A DNA stretch of 64,000 nucleotides from Hydractinia symbiolongicarpus (Eukaryota > Cnidaria > Hydrozoa > Anthoathecata > Hydractiniidae), in contig NC_079881.1 in assembly GCF_029227915.1 (NCBI RefSeq), positions 29,365,501 through 29,429,500 on the forward strand, read 5' to 3'. A program made the translations under genes and the position numbers. Below the pieces are notes generated by a model. That model was not told where the DNA came from. It searched no databases and was given only the letters and a program-made list of their open reading frames with translations. This document shows positions 1 to 12,600 of this stretch, piece after piece (position 1 is the stretch's first letter; every line of letters begins with the position of its first letter).

Positions 1-3000
1 TTTATTGACTTTCTAATGGTGTCAGTCCGTTTGAGTTACAACGGTTGTGTCACATATTCGTACCAACATGTATTTAGCGATATTTTTTTTGATATTACTA
101 GGTTGCATCGCTTTTACCAATGAAACGATTGACTGTGGGACTTAATTGAACTAACTTTGGACTGTGACCTTATAAATGTGATGAATGAGAAAATTGGACT
201 CCAAGAAATAACATTCTTCTTAATTTGACGTAATTGCCGGAACTCAGGAATTACACTGGGCGCTGTGGTACCACTTCATTAAAAAACTTAGATTAATAAG
301 TCATTTTTTACTGTGGGACCAATCCTAGCCGTTATCGCGCGCTGAAGAAATAGCGACAGTTTCAAAAACTACATTTTATTGACTTTCTAATGGTGTCAGT
401 CCGTTTGAGTTACAAGTGTTTTGTCACATATTCGTACCAACATGTATTTAGCGATATATTTTTTGATATTACTAGGTTGCATCGCTTTTACCAATGAAAC
501 GATTGACTGTGGGACTTAATTGAACTAACTTTGGACTGTGACCTAATAAATGTGATAAATGAGAAAATTGGACTCCAAGAAATAACATTCTTCTCAATTT
601 GACATGATTGCCGGAACTCAGGGATTACACTGGGCGCTGTGGTACCACTTCATTTAAAAACTTAGATTAATAAGTCATTTTTTACAGTGGGACCAATCCT
701 AGCCGTTATCGCGCGCTGAAGAAATAGCGACAGTTTCAAAAACTACATTTTATTGACTTTTTAAAGGTGTCAGTCCGTTTGAGTTACAACGGTTGTGTCA
801 CATATTCGTACCAACATGTATTTAGCGATATTTTTTTGATATTAATAGGTTGCATCGCTTTTAACAATGAAACGATTGACTGTGGGACTTAATTGAACTA
901 ACTTTGGACTGTGACCTAATAAAGGTGATAAATGAGAAAATTGGACTCCTAGAAATAACATTCTTCTCAATTTGACATGATTGCTGGAACTCAGCGATTA
1001 CACTGGGCGCTGTGGTAGCACTTCATTTAAAAACTTAGATTAAAAAGTCATTTTTTACTGTGGGAATAATCCTAGCCGTTATCGCGCGCTGAAGAAATAT
1101 CGACAGTTTCATAAACCACATTTCATTGACTTTCTAACGGTGCCAGTCCGTTTGAGTTACAACGGTTGGGTCACCTATTCGTACCAACATGTGTTTAGCA
1201 ACGATTTTCTGATATTACTAGGTTGCGTCGCTTTTAACAATGAAACGATTGACTGTGGGACTTAATTGAACTATCTTTGGACTGTGACCTGATAAATGTG
1301 ATAAATGAGACAATTGGACTCCACGAAATAACATTCTTCTTAATTTGACATGATTGCCGGAACTCAGGGATTACACTGGGCGCTGTGGTACCACTTCATT
1401 TAAAAACTTAGATTAATAAGTCATTTTTTACTGTGGGACCAATCCTAGCCGTTATCGCGCGCTGAAGAAATGGCGACAGTTTCAAAAACTACATTTTATT
1501 GACTTTCTAATGGTGTCAGTCCGTTTTAGTTACAACGGTTGTGTCACATATTCGTACCAACATGTATTTGGGCGATATTTGTTTTGATATTACTAGGTTG
1601 CATCGCTTTTACCAATGAAACGATTGACTGTGGGACTTAATTGAACTAACTTTGGACTGTGACCTAATAAATGTGATAAATGAGAAAATTGGACTCCAAG
1701 AAATAACATTCTTCTCAATTTGACATGATTGCCGGAACTCAGGGATTACACTGGGCGCTGTGGTACCACTTCATTTAAAAACTTAGATTAATAAGTCATT
1801 TTTTACAGTGGGACCAATCCTAGCCGTTATCGCGCGCTGAAGAAATAGCGACAGTTTCAAAAACTACATTTTATTGACTTTTTAAAGGTGTCAGTCCGTT
1901 TGAGTTACAACGGTTGTGTCACATATTCGTACCAACATGTATTTAGCGATATTTTTTTGATATTAATAGGTTGCATCGCTTTTAACAATGAAACGATTGA
2001 CTGTGGGACTTAATTGAACTAACTTTGGACTGTGACCTAATAAAGGTGATAAATGAGAAAATTGGACTCCTAGAAATAACATTCTTCTCAATTTGACATG
2101 ATTGCCGGAACTCAGCGATTACACTGGGCGCTGTGGTAGCACTTCATTTAAAAACTTAGATTAAAAAGTCATTTTTTACTGTGGGAATAATCCTAGCCGT
2201 TATCGCGCGCTGAAGAAATATCGACAGTTTCATAAACCACATTTCATTGACTTTCTAACGGTGCCAGTCCGTTTGAGTTACAACGGTTGGGTCACCTATT
2301 CGTACCAACATGTGTTTAGCAACGATTTTCTGATATTACTAGGTTGCGTCGCTTTTAACAATGAAACGATTGACTGTGGGACTTAATTGAACTATCTTTG
2401 GACTGTGACCTGATAAATGTGATAAATGAGACAATTGGACTCCACGAAATAACATTCTTCTTAATTTGACATGATTGCCGGAACTCAGGGATTACACTGG
2501 GCGCTGTGGTACCACTTCATTTAAAAACTTAGATTAATAAGTCATTTTTTACTGTGGGACCAATCCTAGCCGTTATCGCGCGCTGAAGAAATGGCGACAG
2601 TTTCAAAAACTACATTTTATTGACTTTCTAATGGTGTCAGTCCGTTTTAGTTACAACGGTTGTGTCACATATTCGTACCAACATGTATTTAGCGATATTT
2701 GTTTTGATATTACTAGGTTGCATCGCTTTTACCAATGAAACGATTGACTGTGGGACTTAATTGAACTAACTTTGGACTGTGACCTAATAAATGTGATAAA
2801 TGAGAAAATTAGACTCCAAGAAATAACATTCTTCTCAATTTGACATGATTGTCGGAACTCAGGGATTACACTGGGCGCTGTGGTACCACTTCATTTAAAA
2901 ACTTAGATTAATAAGTCATTTTTTACTGTGGGACCAATCCTAGCCGTTATCGCGCGCTGAAAAAATAGCGACAGTTTCAAAAACTACATTTTATTGACTT

Positions 3001-5060
3001 TCTAATGGTGTCAGTCCGTTTGAGTTACAACGGTTGGGTCACATATTCGTACCAACATGTATTTAGCGATATTTTTCTCATATTACTTGGTTGCATCGCT
3101 TTTAACAGTGAAACGATTAACTGTGGGACTAAATTGAACTGATTTTGGACTGTGACCTTATAAATGCTATAAGTGAGCCAACTGGACTCCAACAAATAAC
3201 ATTCTTCTTAATTTGACGTAATTGCCGGACTCAGAGATTGCAATGGGCGCTGTGGTAGCGCTTCATTTAAAAGTTTAAAAAAATCTGTCATTTTTTACTG
3301 TGGGACCAATCCTAGCCGTTATCGCGCGCTGAAGAAATAGCGACAGTTTCAAAAACTACATTTCCTTGACTTTCTAACGGTGTCAGTCCGTTTGAGTTAC
3401 AACGGTTGGGTCACCTATTCGTACCAACATGTGTTTAGCGATATTTTTTTTGATATTACTAGGTTGCATCGCTTTTACCAATGAAACGATTGACTGTGGG
3501 ACTTAATTGAACTAACTTTGGACTGTGACCTGATAAATGTGATAAATGAGACAATTGGACTCTAAGATATGACATTCTTCTTAATTTGACGGGATTGCCG
3601 GAACTCAGCGATTACACTGGGCGCTGATGTATCGCTTCATATAAAAATTTAGATAAATAAGTCATTCTTTACTGTCAGACCAATCCTAGCCGTTATCGCG
3701 CGCTGACAAAATATCGACAGTTTCATAAACTACATTTCATTGACTTTCTAAGGGTGTCAGTCCGTTTGAGTTACAACGGTTGTGTCACATATTCGTACCA
3801 ACATGTATTTAGCGATATTTTTTTTGATATTAATAGGTTGCATCGCTTTTAACAATGAAACGATTGACTGTGGGACTTAATTAAACTAACTTTGGACAGT
3901 GGCCTAATAAATGTGATAAATAAGAAAATTGGACTCCTAGAAATAACATTCTTCTCAATTTGACATGATTGTCGGAACTCAGCGATTACACTGGCCGCTG
4001 TGGTAGCACTTCATTTAAAAACTTAGATTAATAAGTCATTTTTTACTGTGGGACCAATCCTAGCCGTTATCGCGCGCTGAAGAAATAGCGACAGTTTCAA
4101 AAACTACATTTCCATGACATTCTAACGGTGTCAGTCCGTTTGAGTTACAACGGTTTGGTCACCTATTCGTACCAACATGTGTTTAGCGATAATTTTCTGA
4201 TATTACTAGGTTGCTTCGCTTTTAACAATGAAACGATTGACTGTGGGACTTAATTGAACTAACTTTGGACTGTGACCTGATAAATGTGATAAATGAGACA
4301 ATTGGACTCTAAGATATGACATTCTTCTTAATTTGACGGGATTGCCGGAACTCAGCGATTACACTGGGCGCTGAGGTATCGCTTCATTGAAAAATTTAGA
4401 TAAATAAGTCATTCTTTACTGTGAGACCAATCCTAGCCGTTATCGCGCGCTGACGAAATGTCGACAGTTTCATAAAATACATTTCATTGACTTTCTAACG
4501 GTGCCAGTCCGTTTGAGTTACAACGGTTGGGTCACATATTCGTACCAACATGTATTTAGCGATATTTGTTTTGATATTACTAGGTTGCATCGCTTTTAAC
4601 AATGAAACGAATGACTGTGGGACTTAATTGAACTAACTTTGGACTGTGACATAATAAATGTGATAAATGAGAAAATTGGACTCCAAGAAATAACATGCTT
4701 CTCAATTTGACATGATTGGCGGAACTCAGCGATTACACTGGACGCTGTGGTAGCTCTTCATTTAAAAACTTAGATTGATAAGTCATTTTTTACTGTGGGA
4801 CCAATCCTAGCCGTTATCGCGCGCTGAAGAAATAGAGACAGTTTCAAATACTACATTTCACTGACTTTCTAACGGTGCCAGTCCGATTGAGTTACAACGG
4901 TTGGGTCACATATTCGTACCAACATGTATTTCGTCCTATTTTTTTTGATATTACTAGGTTGCATCGCTTTTAACAATGAAAAGATTGACTGTGGGACTTA
5001 ATTGAACTAACTTTGGACGGTCACCTGATAAATGTGATAAAGGAGAGAATTGGACTTCAA
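1..5060 (+). repeat. 373-bp satellite array, left-end family (about 1120-bp trimer HOR)
   Basis: Head-to-tail tandem monomers of 373 bp: the marker GATTGACTGTGG recurs at 128, 501, 874 and 1247, exactly 373 bp apart. Landmarks in each monomer are GTACCAACATGTATTTAGCG, TTGCATCGCTTTTAACAATG, GACTGTGGGACTTAATTGAA, the CGGAACTCAG box and TTATCGCGCGCTGAAG. A block of three monomers near 640-1760 is repeated at about 1760-2880: the variant TTTACAGTGG at 684 recurs at 1804, and CATAAACCAC recurs 1120 bp on. Within this block the two copies are almost identical, so the duplication is recent. Monomers from about 2900 to 5060 are more divergent. No gene is visible. The sequence starts inside a monomer, so the array continues to the left. 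Confidence 0.97.
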
Positions 5061-8000
5061 GAAATAACATTCTTCATAATTTGACAAGATTGCCGAAACT
5101 CAGCGATGACACTGGGCGCTGTGGTAGCGCTTGATTTAGGAATTAAGCTAAAAAAAGTCATTTTTCTACTGTGGACCAATCCTAGCCGTTAGCGCGCGCT
5201 GAAGAAATAGAGACAGTTTCAAATACTACATTTCACTGACTTTCTAACGGTGTCAGTCCGTTTCAGTTTCAACGGTTGGGTCACATATTCGTACCAACAT
5301 GTATTTAGCGATACTTTTCTCATATTACTAGGTTGCATCGCTTTTAACAGTGAAACGATTGACTGTGGGACTAAATTGAAATGATTTTGGACTGTGACCT
5401 TATAAATGTGATAAATGAGAAAATTGGACTCCAAGAAATAACATTCTTCTCAATTTAACATGATTGCCGGAACACAGGGATTACACTGGGCGCTGTGGTA
5501 CCACTTCATTTAAAAACTTAGATTAATAAGTCATTTTTTACTGCGGGACCAATCCTAGCCGTTATCGCGCGCTGAAGAAATAGCGACAGTTTCAAAAACT
5601 ACATTTTATTGACTTTCTAATGGTGTCAGTCCGTTTGAGTTACAACGGTTGTGTCACATATTCGTACCAACATGTATTTAGCGATATTTTTTTTGATATT
5701 ACTAGGTTGCATCGCTTTTAACAATGAAACGATTGACTGTGGGACTTAATTGAACTAACTTTGGACTGTGACCAAATAAATGTGATAAATGAGAAAATTG
5801 GACTCCAAGAATAAACATTTTTCTCAATTTGACATGATTGCCGGAACTCAGCGATTACACTGGGCGCTGTGGTAGCACTTCATTTAAAAACTTAGATTAA
5901 TAAGTCATTTTTTACTGTGGGACCAATCCTAGCAGTTATCGGGCGCTGAAGAAATAGCGACAGTTTCAAAAACTACATTTCATTGACTTTCTAACGGTGT
6001 TAGTCCGTTTGAGTTGCAACGGTTGGGTCACCTATTCGTACCAACATGTGTTTAGCGATAATTTTCTGATATTACTAGGTTGCATCGCTTCTAACAATGA
6101 AACGATTGACTGTGGGACTTAATTGAACTAACTTTGGACTGTGACCTGATAAATGTAATAAGTGAGACAATTGGACACTAAGATATGACATTCTTCTTAA
6201 TTTGACGGGATTGCCGGAACTCAGCGAATACACTGGGCGCTGAGGTATCGCTTCATTGAAAAATTTAGATAAATAAGTCATTCTTTACTGTGAGACCAAT
6301 CCTAGCCGTTATTGCGCGCTGAAGAAATATCGACAGTTTCATAAACTACATTTCATTGACTTTCTAACGGTGTCAGTCCGTTTGAGTTACAACGGTTTGG
6401 TCACCTATTCGTACCAACATGTATTTAGTGCTATTTTTCTGATATTAATAAGTTGCATCGCTTTTAACTATGAAACGATTGACTGTGGGACTTAATTGAA
6501 CTAACTTTGGACTGTGACCTGATAAATGTGATAAATGAGAAAATTAGACTCCAAGAAATAACATTCTTCTCAATTTGACATGATTGCCGGAACTCAGCGA
6601 TTACACTGGGCGCTGTGGTAGCACTTCTTTAAACACTTAGATAAATAAGTCATTTTTTACTGTGGGACCAATCTCAGCCGTTATCGCGCGCTGAAGAAAT
6701 AGCGACAGTTTCAAAAACTATATTTTATTGACTTTCTAATGGTGTCAGTCCGTTTGAGTTACAACGGTTGTGTCACATATTCGTACCAACATGTATTTAG
6801 CGATATTGTTTTTGATATTACTAGGTTGGATTGCTTTTAACAATGAAACGATTGACTGTGGGACTTAGTTGAACTAACTTTGGACTGTGACCTAATAAAT
6901 GTGATAAATGAGAAAATTGGACTCCAAGAAATAACATTCTTCTCAATTTGACATGATTGCCGGAACTCAGCGATTATACTGGGCGCTGTGGTAGCACTTC
7001 TTGAAACACTTAGATTAATAAGTCATTTTTTACTGTGGGACCAATCCTAGCCGTTAGCGCGCGCTTAAGAAATAGACACAGTTTCAAATACTACATTTCA
7101 CTGACTTTGTAACGGTGTCAGTCCGTTTGAGTTTCAACGGTTGGGTCACATATTCGTACCAACATGTATTTAGCGATATTTTTCTCATGTTACTAAGTTA
7201 CATCGCTTTTAACAGTGAAACGATTGACTGTGGGACTAAATTGAACTGATTTTGAATTGTGACATTATAAATGCTATAAGTGAGTCAACTGGACTCCAAC
7301 AAATAACATTCTTCTTAATTTGACGTAATTGCCGGACTCAGCGATTGCACTGGGCGCTGTGGTAGCGCTTCATTTAAAAGTTTAAATAAATAAGTCATTT
7401 TTTACTGTGGGACCAATCCTAGCCGTTATTGCGCGCTGAAGAAATAGCGACAGTTTCAAAAACTACATTTTATTGACTTTCTAACGGTGTTAGTCCGTTT
7501 GGGTTTCAACGGTGGCGTCACATATTCGAACCAACATGTATTTAGCGATATTTTTTTTGATATTACTAGGTTGCATCGCTTTTAACAATGAAACGATTGA
7601 CTGTGGGACTTAATTGAACTAACTTTGGACTGTGACCTGATAAATGTGATAAATGAGACAATTGGACTCTAAGAAATAACATTCTTCTTAATTTGTCGGG
7701 ATTGCCGGAACTCAGCGATTACACTGGGCGCTGAGGTATCGCTTCATTTAAAAGTTTAAATAAATAAGTCATTTTTCACTGTGGGACCAATCCTAGCCGT
7801 TATTGCGCGCTGAAGAAATAGCGACAGTTTCCAAAACTACATTTCATTGACTTTCTAACGGTGTCAGTCCGTTTGAGTTACAACGGTTTGGTCACCTATT
7901 CGTACCAACATGTATTTAGTGCTATTTTTCTGATATTAATAAGTTGCATCGCTTTTAACTATGAAACGATTGACTGTGGGACTTAATTGAACTAACTTTG

Positions 8001-9630
8001 GACTGTGACCTAATAAATGTGATAAATGAGAAAATTAGACTCCAAGAAATAACATTCTTCTCAATTTGACATGATTGCCGGAACTCAGCGATTACACTGG
8101 GCGCTGTGGTAGCACTTCTTTAAACACTTAGATAAATAAGTCATTTTTTACTGTGGGACCAATCTCAGCCGTTATCGCGCGCTGAAGAAATAGCGACAGT
8201 TTCAAAAACTATATTTTATTGACTTTCTAATGGTGTCAGTCCGTTTGAGTTACAACGGTTGTGTCACATATTCGTACCAACATGTATTTAGCGATATTTT
8301 TTTTGATATTACTAGGTTGCATTGCTTTTAACAATGAAACGATTGACTGTGGGACTTAGTTGAACTAACTTTGGACTGTGACCTAATAAATGTGATAAAT
8401 CAGAAAATTGGACTCCAAGAAATAACATTCTTCTCAATTTGACATGATTGCCGGAACTCAGCGATTATACTGGGCGCTGTGGTAGCACTTCTTTAAACAC
8501 TTAGATTAATAAGTCATTTTTTACTGTGGGACCAATCCTAGCCGTTAGCGCGCGCTTAAGAAATAGACACAGTTTCAAATACTACATTTCACTGACTTTG
8601 TAACGGTGTCAGTCCGTTTGAGTTTCAACGGTTGGGTCACATATTCGTACCAACATGTATTGAGCGATATTTTTCTCATGTTACTAAGTTACATCGCTTT
8701 TAACAGTGAAACGATTGACTGTGGGAATAAATTGAACTGATTTTGAATTGTGACCTTATAAATGCTATAAGTGAGTCAACTGGACTCCAACAAATAACAT
8801 TCTTCTTAATTTGACGTAATTGCCGGACTCAGCGATTGCACTGGGCGCTGTGGTAGCGCTTCATTTAAAAGTTTAAATAAATAAGTCATTTTTTACTGTG
8901 GGACCAATCCTAGCCGTTATTGCGCGCTGAAGAAATAGCGACAGTTTCAAAAACTACATTTTATTGACTTTCTAACGGTGTTAGTCCGTTTGGGTTTCAA
9001 CGGTGGCGTCACATATTCGTACCAACATGTTATTAGCGATATTTTTTTTGATATTACTAGGTTGCATCGCTTTTAACAATGAAACAATTGACTGTGGGAC
9101 TTAATTGAACTAACTTTGGACTGTGACCTGATAAATGTGATAAATGAGACAATTGGACTCTAAGAAATAACATTCTTCTTAATTTGTCGGGATTGCCGGA
9201 ACTCAGCGATTACACTGGGCGCTGAGGTATCGCTTCATTTAAAAATTTAGATAAATAAGTCATTCTTCACTGTGAGACCAATCCTAGCCGTTATCGCGCG
9301 CTGAAGAAATATCGACAGTTTCATAAACTACATTTCATTGACTTTCTAACGGTGCCAGTCCGTTTGAGTTACAACGGTTGGGTCACATATTCGTGCCAAC
9401 ATGTATTTAGCGATATTTTTTGATATTACTAGGTTGTATCGCTTTTAACAATGAAACGATTGACTGTGGGACTTAGTTGAACTAACTTTGGACTGTGACC
9501 TAATAAATGTGATAAATGAGAAAATTGGACTCCAAGAAATAACATTCTTCTCAATTTGACATGATTGCCGGAACTCAGCGAATACACTTAGCGCTGTGGT
9601 AGCACTTCATTTAAAAACTTAGATTAATAA
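5061..9630 (+). repeat. Satellite array with 1491-bp tetramer duplication
   Basis: The array continues unbroken in the same orientation. A four-monomer block is present twice: the variant AACGGTTTGGTCACC followed by TTTAGTGC occurs at 6391 and 7882, and the variant GGGTTTCAACGGTGGCG occurs at 7501 and 8992. Both pairs are 1491 bp apart, so the unit covers about 6.4-7.85 and 7.85-9.3 kb. Monomers here include forms with CTCATATTACT (or CTCATGTTACT) in place of TGATATTACT and forms with ATGCTATAAGTGAG, which recur in later domains. Short open frames on the minus strand (for example 5219-5434 and 6075-6281) are chance products of the repeat. Confidence 0.95.
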
Positions 9631-12600
9631 GTCATTATCGCGCGCTGAAGAAATAGCGACAGTTTCAAAAACTACATTTCATTGCCTTTTTAACGGTATC
9701 AGTCCGTTTGAGTTACAACGGTTGGGTCACATATTCGTACCAACATGTACTTAGTGATATTTTTCTCATATTACTAGGTTGCATCGCTTTTAACAGTGAA
9801 ACGATTGACTGTGGACTAAATTGAACTGATTTTGGACTGTGACCTTATAAATGCTATAAGTGAGCCAACTGAACTCCAACAAATAACATTCTTCTTAATT
9901 TGACGTAATTGCCGGACTCAGCGATTGCACTGGGCGCTGTGGTAGCGCTTTATTTAAAAGTTTAAATAAATCTGTCATTTTTTACTGTGGGACCAATCCT
10001 AGCCGTTATTGCGCGCTGAAGAAATAGCGACAGTTTCAAAAACTACATTTTATTGACTTTCTAACGGTGTCAGTCCGTTTGAGTTTCAACGCTGGCGTCA
10101 AATATTCGTACCAACATGTATTTAGCGATATTTTTTTTGATATTACTAGGTTGCATCGCTTTTAACAATGAAACGATTGACTGTGGTACTTATTTGAACT
10201 AACTTTGGACTGTGACCTAATAAATGTGATAAATGAGAAAATTGGACTCCAAGAAATAACATTCTTCTCAATTTGACATGATTGCCGGAACTCAGGGATT
10301 ACACTGGGCGCTGTGGTACCACTTCATTTAAAAACTTAGATTAATAAGTCATTATCGCGCGCTGAAGAAATAGCGACAGTTTCAAAAACTACATTTCATT
10401 GCCTTTCTAACGGTGTCAGTCCGTTTGAGTTACAACGGTTGGGTCACATATTCGTACCAACATGTACTTAGCGATATTTTTCTCATATTACTAGGTTGCA
10501 TCGCTTTTAACAGTGAAACGATTGACTGTGGGACTAAATTGAACTGATTTTGGACTGTGACCTTATAAATGCTATCAGTGAGCCAACTGGACTCCAACAA
10601 ATAACATTCTTCTTAATTTGACGTAATTGCCGGACTCAGCGATTGCACTGGGCGCTGTGGTAGCGCTTTATTTAAAAGTTTAAATAAATCTGTCATTTTT
10701 TACTGTGGGACCAATCCTAGCCGTTATTGCGCGCTGAAGAAATAGCGACAGTTTCAAAAACTACATTTTATTGACTTTCTAACGGTGTCAGTCCGTTTGA
10801 GTTTCAACGCTGGCGTCACATATTCGTACCAACATGTATTTAGCGATATTTTTTTTGATATTACTAGGTTGCATCGCTTTTAACAATGAAACGATTGACT
10901 GTGGTACTTATTTGAACTAACTTTGGACTGTGACCTAATAAATGTGATAAATGAGAAAATTGGACTCCAAGAAATAACATTCTTCTCAATTTGACATGAT
11001 TGCCGGAACTCAGGGATTACACTGGGCGCTGTGGTACCACTTCATTTAAAAACTTAGATTAATAAGTCATTTTTTACTGTGGGACCAATCCCAGCCGTTA
11101 TCGCGCGCTGAAGAAATAGCGACAGTTTCAAAAACTACATTTTATTGACTTCCTAATGGTGTCAGTCCGTTTGAGTTACAACGGTTGTGTCACATATTCG
11201 TACCAACATGTATTTAGCGATATTTTTTTTGATATTACGAGGTTGCATCGCTTTTAACAATGAAACGATTGACTGTGCGACTTAGTTGAACTAACTTTGG
11301 ACTGTGACCAAATAAATGTGATAAATGAGAAAATTGGACTCCAAGTAATAACATTCTTCTCAATTTGACATGATTGCCGGAACTCAGCGAATACACTTGG
11401 CGCTGTGGTAGCACTTCATTTAAAAACTTAGATTAATAAGTCATTATCGCGCGCTGAAGAAATAGCGACAGTTTCAAAAACTACATTTCATTGCCTTTCT
11501 AACGGTGTCAGTCCGTTTGAGTTACAACTGTTGGGTCACATATTCGTACCAACATGTACTTAGTGATATTTTTCTCATATTACTAGGTTGCATCGCTTTT
11601 AACAGTGAAACGATTGACTGTGGGACTAAATTGAACTGATTTTGGACTGTGACCTTATAAATGCTATAAGTGAGCCAACTGGACTCCAACAAATAACATT
11701 CTTCTTAATTTGACGTAATTGCCGGACTCAGCGATTGCACTGGGCGCTGTGGTAGCGCTTTGTTTAAAAGTTTAAATAAATCTGTCATTTTTTACTGTGG
11801 GACCAATCCTAGCCGTTATTGCGCGCTGAAGAAATAGCGACAGTTTCAAAAACTACATTTTATTGACTTTCTAACGGTGTCAGTCCGTTTGAGTTTCAAC
11901 GCTGGCGTCACATATTCGTACCAACATGTATTTAGCGATATTTTTTTTAATATTACTAGGTTGCATCGCTTTTAACAATGAAACGATTGACTGTGGTACT
12001 TATTTGAACTAACTTTGGACTGTGACCTAATAAATGTGATAAATGAGAAAATTGGACTCCAAGAAATAACATTCTTCTCAATTTGACATGATTGCCGGAA
12101 CTCAGGGATTACACTGGGCGCTGTGGTACCACTTCATTTAAAAACTTAGATTAATAAGTCATTTTTTACTGTGGGACCAATCCCAGCCGCTATCGCGCGC
12201 TGAAGAAATAGCGACAGTTTCAAAAACTACATTTTATTGACTTTCTAATGGTGTCAGTCCGTTTGAGTTACAACGGTTGTGTCACATATTCGTACCAACA
12301 TGTATTTAGCGATATTTTTTTTGATATTACTAGGTTGCATCGCTTTTAACAATGAAACGATTGACTGTGGGACTTAGTTGAACTAACTTTGGACTGTGAC
12401 CAAATAAATGTGATAAATGAGAAAATTGGACTCCAAGAAACAACATTTTTCTCAATTTGACATGATTGCCGGAACTCAGCGAATACACTTGGCGCTGTGG
12501 TAGCACTTCATTTAAAAACTTAGATTAATAAGTCATTATCGCGCGCTGAAGAAATAGCGACAGTTTCAAAAACTACATTTCATTGCCTTTCTAACGGTGT

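Noticed and set aside
50-75. CENP-B box in the satellite (ATTCGTACCAACATGT)
   Set aside because: It has the TTCG start and a correctly placed A, but lacks the CGGG half of the box. Not a match to the functional consensus.
5219-5434. 71-codon minus-strand frame in the satellite (with similar short frames at 6075-6281, 28384-28584 and 44563-44751)
   Set aside because: Each lies wholly inside satellite monomers, is not conserved between neighbouring monomers and has no protein-like composition. Chance openings in a repeat.
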